Source: Paraclostridium ghonii (GTDB taxonomy: Bacteria > Bacillota > Clostridia > Peptostreptococcales > Peptostreptococcaceae). From it: a stretch of 26,121 nucleotides of DNA. Where the stretch lies: the NCBI RefSeq assembly GCF_023653455.1, contig NZ_JAKEDR010000032.1:1-26121 (forward strand), written 5' to 3'. The stretch's first letter is position 1, and each line of letters begins with the position of its first letter. The translations under genes were made by a program, and so were the position numbers. Under the pieces are notes generated by a model. The model saw only the letters and a program-made list of their open reading frames with translations, did not search any database and had not been told where the DNA came from. Shown here piece by piece: positions 17,127-22,767 of this stretch.

Positions 17127-18057
17127 AAATAGCTTTTATTGAATTTACAAAGCTATAATATCCCTGCATAGATGACATAAGTAAACTCTCACTAATATTG
17201 TATTGCTCTTTTTCTGCCATTTCTAAGCTATTTTTTGATTTTTCCTTTATAGATTCTGTATATTGTAGTAAGTTTTCTTTAAAACCTTTCATTCCATCAT
17301 AATCAATTTCTTTTGCATGTTTTTCAACTTTTTCTAAAATTGCTATTCGATTTCCAATTATATTTTTATAATTTGCCTTATCTATGCTATCCTTACTTTT
17401 ATCAAATACCTTAGATTCTTCTTCAAAGTTAGTTATTAAATTATTTAACTCTTTACATATATTTTCTACATACGCGTATTTTTCTGTGTATTGTAGACTA
17501 AGCATAGGTATTTCTAACTTAGTTACAAAAGCATCTGGAAACTGTTTTTTTAATACTTCTAAATTTTTTCTACTTTCTTCTTCTTTAAATGAAGGATATG
17601 TTTGTACTTTCTTAACCTTGTCTATTTCTACAATAGAAAATGGAACTTTTGATTCAGTTAATTTATTTTGTATTTGTTTTAATTCTTGCTCATTATCTAT
17701 AGCTGCTATCTGGATTGAGTATACTCCCCAATCTTTAACAGTAGCTACTTTAGCATTCTCATTGTTAAGATTTGATACTTCTGTTTCTTTTTTATTTTCT
17801 TTTTTTTCAGCTTTCGCTTCCCCCCTAGTATCATCACTTTTTCCTATTATATCTTTATATGAAAATTCCTTAAATGCCAAATCTTTTTTATTGAAAATAT
17901 TTAAACTACTTATCTTTTCAGTAAAACTAAAATCAGATTTTCTTATAAAAAATGACCCTCCAACTAGTCCAACTACAACTAGTCCAATAGTTATTCCTTT
18001 TGCCATATGATTTCTTCTTCTATTCATGCCTCTATATATGTTTCTTCTCCTATTCAT
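17125..18057 (-). CDS. Membrane-anchored SPOR-domain protein
   Basis: Probable single-pass membrane protein with an extracytoplasmic peptidoglycan-binding SPOR domain. Residues 1-19 are strongly basic, and a membrane segment lies at about 20-38. A Lys/Glu-rich linker (about 70-108) leads to a SPOR-like domain at about 110-184: it opens VYSIQIAAIDNEQELKQIQNKL, has the YPSFKEEESRKNLEVLK half, and ends with a strand around FVTKLEIP. The last 120 residues are helical and charged with no recognised domain. SPOR domains bind denuded glycan at septa or during sporulation; which applies here is unknown. The N-terminus carries a duplicated MNRRRN (residues 1-6 and 11-16). The second Met could be an alternative start, but the GGGGGGA site favours the first. 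The SPOR call is by pattern only. Confidence 0.75.
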   Translation of the reverse strand: MNRRRNIYRGMNRRRNHMAKGITIGLVVVGLVGGSFFIRKSDFSFTEKISSLNIFNKKDLAFKEFSYKDIIGKSDDTRGEAKAEKKENKKETEVSNLNNENAKVATVKDWGVYSIQIAAIDNEQELKQIQNKLTESKVPFSIVEIDKVKKVQTYPSFKEEESRKNLEVLKKQFPDAFVTKLEIPMLSLQYTEKYAYVENICKELNNLITNFEEESKVFDKSKDSIDKANYKNIIGNRIAILEKVEKHAKEIDYDGMKGFKENLLQYTESIKEKSKNSLEMAEKEQYNISESLLMSSMQGYYSFVNSIKAI

Positions 18058-18076
18058 TAGTTTGTCCCCCCATTTA

Positions 18077-18105
18077 AATATATTTACTAATATATATTCA
18101 GTAAA
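18077..18105 (-). promoter_or_regulatory. Candidate promoter of the SPOR-domain gene
   Basis: On the minus strand TTTACT (18105-18100) and TATATT (18082-18077) are separated by 17 bases, 20 bases before the ATG. Both are partial matches in AT-rich DNA. Confidence 0.33.
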
Positions 18106-18119
18106 AAAACTATATATTC

Positions 18120-18872
18120 CTAAATTTTAAATTTTGATACTATAGGATAATGGTCAGACATATTTTTCATTAATACATCGTAATATTTTACTTCAATATC
18201 AGGTGAAACTAAAATATAATCAATTCTATCTAATGAAGTTGAAAAAGTTAAAACATTATCTTTATTTGTGCTCATAGCTGCATCTTTAAATATATTTTCA
18301 TTTATATCCATACTGCCATCATTAAAATCCCCTACAACTATGTATGGATCTCTTAAACCTTTCACAAAAGTTTCAACTTCTTTTAATTGTTTTTTTCTTT
18401 CTGAATTATTTAGTCCTAAATGTAAGTTTATTATATTTAAATGTCTTCCAAACCCAAGTTTGACTACAGTATGAAGCATCCCTCTTTGTTCAGTTTTGCT
18501 GCTTAAATATATATGATTTTGGCTTATTATTTTATACTTTGAATATGTTACAAGTCCATAATTGGCCCCAAATTTAACTACATTTGCACCAAAATGTGAG
18601 TACATATCTAAATCTTCCTTTAAACTGCTAACTTGAAAACCAGCTTTAGCCGACTCATTTACTTCCTGCAGACATATAACATCTGCATTTTCTATTCTTA
18701 AAAAATCAATTATATCGAATAAACTAGGAAACATATCTTTATTTAGTCCGCTGTGTATATTATAACTAACTATTTTTATTTCCGTTTTAGGTGGAAATTT
18801 TTTTATTTCTAAAAAATAACTCCCCATAATTACTATAGATACAAAGATTATTGCCCATAGCTTTTTTATCAT
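18120..18872 (-). CDS. Exported endonuclease/exonuclease/phosphatase (EEP) family hydrolase
   Basis: Member of the EEP fold (DNase I, Mg-dependent phosphodiesterases and sphingomyelinases). Residues 5-22 are a hydrophobic N-terminal segment, a signal anchor or signal peptide without a lipobox, placing the enzyme outside the membrane. Catalytic motifs are complete: N38 (VSYNIHSG), E70 (ICLQEVN), H151 (NLHLG), D182 and N184 (VGDFND), D217 (RIDYI) and D240-H241 (SDHYP). At 250 residues it is a minimal single-domain form. The substrate, nucleic acid or phospholipid, cannot be told from sequence. The ribosome-binding site (AGGGG) is 11 bases from the ATG, a little far. It stands alone between the 202-aa gene and the SPOR gene, with a terminator upstream and no clear one downstream. 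Confidence 0.85.
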   Translation of the reverse strand: MIKKLWAIIFVSIVIMGSYFLEIKKFPPKTEIKIVSYNIHSGLNKDMFPSLFDIIDFLRIENADVICLQEVNESAKAGFQVSSLKEDLDMYSHFGANVVKFGANYGLVTYSKYKIISQNHIYLSSKTEQRGMLHTVVKLGFGRHLNIINLHLGLNNSERKKQLKEVETFVKGLRDPYIVVGDFNDGSMDINENIFKDAAMSTNKDNVLTFSTSLDRIDYILVSPDIEVKYYDVLMKNMSDHYPIVSKFKI

Positions 18873-18911
18873 CTTGTAATCAACCCCTAAATCTAATTGA
18901 TTCTAGTCTTT

Positions 18912-18945
18912 AAAAAACTTAAGACGCTAATATATAGCGCCTTAA
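18912..18945 (-). terminator. Terminator after the 202-aa protein gene
   Basis: On the minus strand TTAAGGCGCTA and TAGCGTCTTAA form an 11-bp stem with one G-U pair (18945-18935 and 18929-18919), followed by six Ts (18917-18912). It overlaps the stop codon of the gene ending at 18942. Confidence 0.78.
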
Positions 18946-19550
18946 TTTTTAATTTTACTTAGTTTATCCTTTATTATGCAGTTTATAACTTTTTTTCGTA
19001 TATCTTCTGCGCCTTCATCTTCTTTTGTTTCTATATTAAGGATTTTTGCAATAGACTTCATATCGTTTCTTGCCCTTGATTTATAATTTTCAATTAGACA
19101 ACTTTTAATTTTTTCTGGATCTAAGATATAAGTATTATTTTCTTTCGTATAATATATATACTTTTTATTATATAAATCTTTATTTTCATATATATTATTA
19201 CATACTTTCTTCAAAAGTAATTTGTATGATTGTCTAGAATTTACATTCATACCTAAGTATCTCGCAAATTTTATAAGTTCTGCCTTTGATTTGAAAATCT
19301 CTTCACTTTTGATTATTTTACTTATTTCATTTATATTCTGTTGGTGTGATCCTATTTTTATGGTCTTTATATATGTTTGTACATTTAAATCTTCATCATG
19401 AACCTCATTTATACTTTCATCTATAACCGAATCTACTCTACCTTCAATATATCTCAAAACTCCTTTATTAGAGGTTGAGTTTTGAAACTCTTTTTGGGTC
19501 ATATCAAGTATAATTTTTTTTAGGTCTTCGTTATGTTTTATAGGTTCCAT
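18942..19550 (-). CDS. Unrecognised 202-aa protein with two SAP/Rho-N-like helical motifs
   Basis: I do not recognise this protein. It is soluble, without signal or membrane segment, rich in Lys, Glu, Ile and Asn, and mostly helical by composition. Two stretches look alike: 88-121 (KAELIKFARYLGMNVNS, then LLLKKVCNNI) and 160-193 (RNDMKSIAKILNIET, then IRKKVINCI). Each fits the pattern helix, iAk-LGI, short loop, helix with eLi/kkI, as in SAP, HeH or Rho-N nucleic-acid-binding motifs. A beta-type strand pair (KKYIYYTKENNTYILD) separates them. This is pattern-level inference only. The start is well supported by an AAAGGGGGGG site. The gene is monocistronic: candidate -10 TATAAT before it and a terminator after. 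Confidence 0.8.
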   Translation of the reverse strand: MEPIKHNEDLKKIILDMTQKEFQNSTSNKGVLRYIEGRVDSVIDESINEVHDEDLNVQTYIKTIKIGSHQQNINEISKIIKSEEIFKSKAELIKFARYLGMNVNSRQSYKLLLKKVCNNIYENKDLYNKKYIYYTKENNTYILDPEKIKSCLIENYKSRARNDMKSIAKILNIETKEDEGAEDIRKKVINCIIKDKLSKIKN

Positions 19551-19574
19551 GATATCCCCCCCTTTGATACTTAC

Positions 19575-19580
19575 ATTATA
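19575..19580 (-). promoter_or_regulatory. Candidate -10 box of the 202-aa protein gene
   Basis: TATAAT on the minus strand (19580-19575), 24 bases before the ATG and just ahead of the ribosome-binding site. No good -35 is visible at 16-18 bases, so support is limited. Confidence 0.35.
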
Positions 19581-19719
19581 TTCATTAAATCAATAAAAGT
19601 TTCTTTATTATAAATATTATATATTTTTATATATGTATTAATCTCATATTATATATCTATTAATATAAATTTTATTTTAATTATTTATGTATATTTTTTT
19701 TTATTCAGCAAATAATATT

Positions 19720-19794
19720 AATGTAAATCAAACATACTCAATCTCCCCAATTTGGACTTCTATTATTTCCCCTAATAGAAGTCTTTTTTTTTTT
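19720..19794 (+). ncRNA. Candidate small RNA ending in an orphan terminator
   Basis: A perfect 11-bp stem (GACTTCTATTA at 19755-19765, TAATAGAAGTC at 19773-19783) with a 7-base loop TTTCCCC is followed by eleven Ts, an excellent plus-strand Rho-independent terminator. The flanking genes are both on the minus strand and no plus-strand ORF precedes it, so it most simply marks the 3' end of a small RNA. Two unpaired C-rich stretches, CTCCCC (19743-19748) and the loop TTTCCCC (19766-19772), could pair with G-rich Shine-Dalgarno sites. The 5' end is arbitrary because I find no convincing promoter. Confidence 0.45.
19755..19794 (+). terminator. Strong plus-strand Rho-independent terminator with no upstream gene
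   Basis: Perfect 11-bp stem, 7-base loop and an 11-T tract (19784-19794). On the minus strand the hairpin has no following T-run, so it works on the plus strand only. Confidence 0.85.
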
Positions 19795-19837
19795 AATAAA
19801 TCTTGTTAAAATCTAATACATTTATTTTAGTATACAT

Positions 19838-19885
19838 AAAAATGCCCTATAGAATAGATTTTTAAAAACCATCTATTCTACAGGG
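19838..19885 (-). terminator. Terminator of the polA-coaE-SLT-SBP run
   Basis: On the minus strand CCCTGTAGAATAGAT and ATCTATTCTATAGGG form a 15-bp stem with one G-U pair (19885-19871 and 19859-19845) and an 11-base loop. A short T-run follows (19842-19838). It lies 17 bases after the SBP stop. Confidence 0.82.
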
Positions 19886-19901
19886 TAAATTTTATTAATA
19901 A

Positions 19902-21608
19902 TTATTTTTTAGCTTCTTTTTCTTTAAAACCTAGATTGTATATACCTTCGTATATATCAAAGTCATTAGGCTTTAAGTTTCCTTCTATTCTTTTATTTGT
20001 TACTAAATATTCATCAGTTATTCCTAAACTTACAAAAGCTACATTATCTGAAACATGTTTTTGAATAGATTTATATATTTTTTTTGTATTATCTACACTA
20101 TTAGAAATTTTTAATGCGTTTAAGTCATTAGTTAATTTTTCATTAGTGTATCCACTATAGTTTATTATGTTTGTAGCATCTGGCACTGATGATAATTCCC
20201 ACCCAACTAGTGCTAAATCATATTCTTTTTTTTCTAATGCTTGAACTAATTCTTTTCCTTCAAGTTCTTCTACAGTAGATTTTATTCCTATCTCGTTTAA
20301 ATTCTCTTTTATTAACTGAGCTGATTTAACTCTTTCGCTATTTTCTTTATTTACAACAATTCTTAAGTTTAATTTTTTAATTTCTTCTTTTGTTTTTTCT
20401 TTTTTTTCTTTTTCTTCATTTACTTTTTTAGTTTCTTTAGTTTCTTTGTTTTCTTCATTTGCTTTTTTATTTGTTTCTTCTTTTTTGTTATTATCTTCGT
20501 TTTTAGAAGCATCATCTTGCCCTGTATGACTAGAATTTATCTTGTCTATATTTATTTTGTTCAAACTCTCTTTAGCTTTATTAACATTATACCCTGTTGA
20601 TTTTATAGCAGGGTCATAGTACTTAGATTCAGAATGTAATGGGAAATTTACATTTGATGCATTTCCTAAATAAGCTTCGTCTAAAATTTTCTTTTTATCT
20701 ATAGAATATGCAATTGCTTTTCTAAAGTTAATATCATTCATTATAGGATTACTATAATTAAATATCATATATTCATAGTCTCTACCTTCATAGTTAGTTA
20801 TTTTAAACTCATCTTCTTGGAATTTGCTTAAATCGCTAATGCCAACTTTAGTTATATCACTTGATAGTGCTAAAGTCATAGAAACTTGGGCCTCTTCATC
20901 TGGAACAAGCATTACATTAATTTCCTTTTTAGCATCTTTTATTTTTTCTTTATCATAGTAGTCTTCGTTAAGTGTTAATACCATATTAGATCTTGTATTA
21001 AATTTAGATACTTTATATGCTCCACTTCCTACCATATTATTTTTATAGGAATTTAATTCTGTGCTATTTAACTCACTTAACTCAGACTTGCTAACTATAG
21101 GAAAAATTAGATTATCTATAGAGAACGCATATGGCTCATTGAAGTTTATAGTTAAGTTTTTGCTATCTTCACAAGATACTGATGATATATTTTCAACTAA
21201 AGATTTATATGAACTATTTTCTGACCTTTTTATTAAACCTATAGTAAACTCTACATCTTCTGATGTAACTGGATTTCCATTATGCCAATTTGCATCTTTC
21301 AATTTTATTTGTATGCTTTTACCATCTGAGGCCATTGAGTATGTTTCTACTAGCTGTGGAACAGCGTTATAATTATTATCTAGTGTAAATAAACTATCGT
21401 ATACTAAATTTAAAATATATCCAACGGATTGTTCATTGTTGTTTATAGGATTTATAGTTTTAGGATTTACCATAGATAAGTGTATATATTCTGAGTTATT
21501 TTTTTCACTCGTATTTTTATTTTCGTTTTTGTTATTATCACCTTTGCCACACCCTGAAACGGCAATCATAATTGTCATAATAACTGTTAGTAATTTAATT
21601 TTTTTCAT
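19902..21608 (-). CDS. Orphan family 5 extracellular solute-binding lipoprotein
   Basis: Lipoprotein of the SBP_bac_5 family (peptide/nickel/dipeptide ABC receptors). From the ATG at 21608 the protein is 568 residues and has a lipoprotein signal with lipobox V17-S-G-C20. Family features are LNLVYDSLFTLD (about 66-77), DGKSIQIKLKDANWHNGNPVTSEDV (split around 95-119), VGSGAYKVSKF (193-203), and NDINFRKAIAYSIDKKKIL (about 291-309). A Lys/Glu/Asn-rich block of about 55 residues (about 358-412) interrupts the C-terminal half; the fold resumes with LRIVVNKENSER. An ATG 18 bases upstream lacks a ribosome-binding site, whereas 21608 has GAGAGGAA. The gene overlaps the SLT gene by 14 bases. No permease or ATPase is nearby, so the ligand and partner are unknown. 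Confidence 0.9.
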   Translation of the reverse strand: MKKIKLLTVIMTIMIAVSGCGKGDNNKNENKNTSEKNNSEYIHLSMVNPKTINPINNNEQSVGYILNLVYDSLFTLDNNYNAVPQLVETYSMASDGKSIQIKLKDANWHNGNPVTSEDVEFTIGLIKRSENSSYKSLVENISSVSCEDSKNLTINFNEPYAFSIDNLIFPIVSKSELSELNSTELNSYKNNMVGSGAYKVSKFNTRSNMVLTLNEDYYDKEKIKDAKKEINVMLVPDEEAQVSMTLALSSDITKVGISDLSKFQEDEFKITNYEGRDYEYMIFNYSNPIMNDINFRKAIAYSIDKKKILDEAYLGNASNVNFPLHSESKYYDPAIKSTGYNVNKAKESLNKINIDKINSSHTGQDDASKNEDNNKKEETNKKANEENKETKETKKVNEEKEKKEKTKEEIKKLNLRIVVNKENSERVKSAQLIKENLNEIGIKSTVEELEGKELVQALEKKEYDLALVGWELSSVPDATNIINYSGYTNEKLTNDLNALKISNSVDNTKKIYKSIQKHVSDNVAFVSLGITDEYLVTNKRIEGNLKPNDFDIYEGIYNLGFKEKEAKK

Positions 21609-22164
21609 CAGATTCTTCCTCTCCATATAATGACTTGTAAATAATGTAGTTTTCTCTAACTTTATCTAAATAATTTTTAGTTTCATTAAATGGTATGTCA
21701 TGTAATTTACTTCCATCTTTACTGTATTTTTCATTATTCAACCATTTATTTACATTCCCTGATCCACCATTATAAGCTGCTATAACCAAATCTAAGTTAT
21801 TAAATTCCTTATGTAATTTGCTCAGATACCAACAACCTATCTTTATATTAGTTTCAGGATCAAATATATCAACTTCATCTAAGCCTAACTCATCCTCTGC
21901 CCATTTTTGAGTTATATCGCTTATTTGCATCAATCCTTTAGCTTGTTTATTAGAAACTGCATTTTTATTGAATTTACTTTCTACTTTAATTATACTATAT
22001 ACTAAATTTTCATCTACTGAAAATTCTTTGGAGTATATCTCTACATATTCTTTGTATAACCTTGGGTGTAACAATTTTAATACTAACTTTTGTTGTATTG
22101 ATATCCCCCCTAAAACCAATAACATAAAGACTATAAATATAGTTATATATCTTTTTTTATTCAC
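21595..22164 (-). CDS. Membrane-anchored soluble lytic transglycosylase-like protein
   Basis: Peptidoglycan-cleaving enzyme of the SLT/goose-lysozyme-like family, expected to cut the MurNAc-GlcNAc bond outside the membrane. Residues 7-24 are an uncleaved-looking anchor. The catalytic motif is E62-S63 (IIKVESKFNKNAVS), followed by GLMQI (77-81) and AAYNGG (129-134), all in the order of the family. The length of 189 is short, essentially anchor plus catalytic domain. The start is GTG, 7 bases after an AAAGGAG site, and overlaps the end of coaE by 8 bases. It also overlaps the following SBP gene, suggesting coupled translation of coaE, SLT and SBP. Confidence 0.92.
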   Translation of the reverse strand: MNKKRYITIFIVFMLLVLGGISIQQKLVLKLLHPRLYKEYVEIYSKEFSVDENLVYSIIKVESKFNKNAVSNKQAKGLMQISDITQKWAEDELGLDEVDIFDPETNIKIGCWYLSKLHKEFNNLDLVIAAYNGGSGNVNKWLNNEKYSKDGSKLHDIPFNETKNYLDKVRENYIIYKSLYGEEESDEKN

Positions 22165-22759
22165 ACCAATTCTCCTTTATATGTGTTATTAGTTTACTTG
22201 CTTTATAAATTAACCCATCTATATCCCCAGAATTATCAATTATATAATCTCCAAATTTAATTTTTTCAGATTGACTCATTTGTGATTTTATACGATTTAG
22301 AGCTTCTTCTTTTGTAATATTATCTCTATTTATTATTCTATCTATCTGTATATCTTCATCACAAGTAATAACAATTAACTTATCTACTAAGTCTAAAAAG
22401 TTCCCCTCTATTAGTAAAGCTGCATCAACTATCGCAATATCTTTATTCTGTAATTTTATATAGTTTATTTTCTTTAATATCTCTTCTTTTATAACTGGAT
22501 GTGTTAATGAATTTAATTTAATCAACTTTCTGTCATCATTAAAAACTATCTCTCCAAGTTTCTTTCTATCTAGTTCTCCATCATTTTTTTTTATATTATC
22601 TCCAAATATATCAAATACTTTTTTTAGTAACTTGTTATTATTCATGATTTCTCTAGATATTAAATCTGCATCAATTATATCTAAAGAATTTTCTTCTAAT
22701 ATTTTTGATAAGCTACTTTTCCCACAACCTATATTTCCAGTTAATCCTATTATCAACAT
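22157..22759 (-). CDS. coaE: Dephospho-CoA kinase
   Basis: Phosphorylates dephospho-CoA at the 3'-hydroxyl of ribose, the last step of coenzyme A synthesis, in the cytoplasm. The Walker A loop is G8-NIGCGKS at 8-15, and the D30-A-D32 motif with R36 (IIDADLISRE) is the substrate-binding signature. INRDN and IDNSGD near the C-terminus are typical of CoaE. The length of 200 is standard. An AGGTGAT site precedes the ATG. It starts 8 bases after polA, an association common in Firmicutes. Confidence 0.96.
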   Translation of the reverse strand: MLIIGLTGNIGCGKSSLSKILEENSLDIIDADLISREIMNNNKLLKKVFDIFGDNIKKNDGELDRKKLGEIVFNDDRKLIKLNSLTHPVIKEEILKKINYIKLQNKDIAIVDAALLIEGNFLDLVDKLIVITCDEDIQIDRIINRDNITKEEALNRIKSQMSQSEKIKFGDYIIDNSGDIDGLIYKASKLITHIKENWCE

Positions 22760-22767
22760 TTAATCAC

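Larger units (their letters stand above)
19551..19901. other. 351-bp intergenic region without protein genes
   Basis: Very AT-rich. From right to left it holds the terminator of the SBP gene (19838-19885, minus), a strong plus-strand terminator with C-rich flank (19742-19794), about 120 bases of nearly pure A/T (19600-19720) with no ORF, and the -10 of the 202-aa gene (19575-19580). No plus-strand coding sequence ends at the plus-strand terminator. Confidence 0.8.

Noticed and set aside
17384..18010. 208-codon plus-strand ORF opposite the SPOR gene
   Set aside because: Its Ser/Phe/Leu-rich composition is the mirror of a Lys/Glu-rich gene on the other strand; no start signal.
20355..20519. 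Frameshift or pseudogene in the SBP gene
   Set aside because: The Lys/Glu-rich block keeps the frame and family sequence resumes after it, so it is an insertion in an intact gene.
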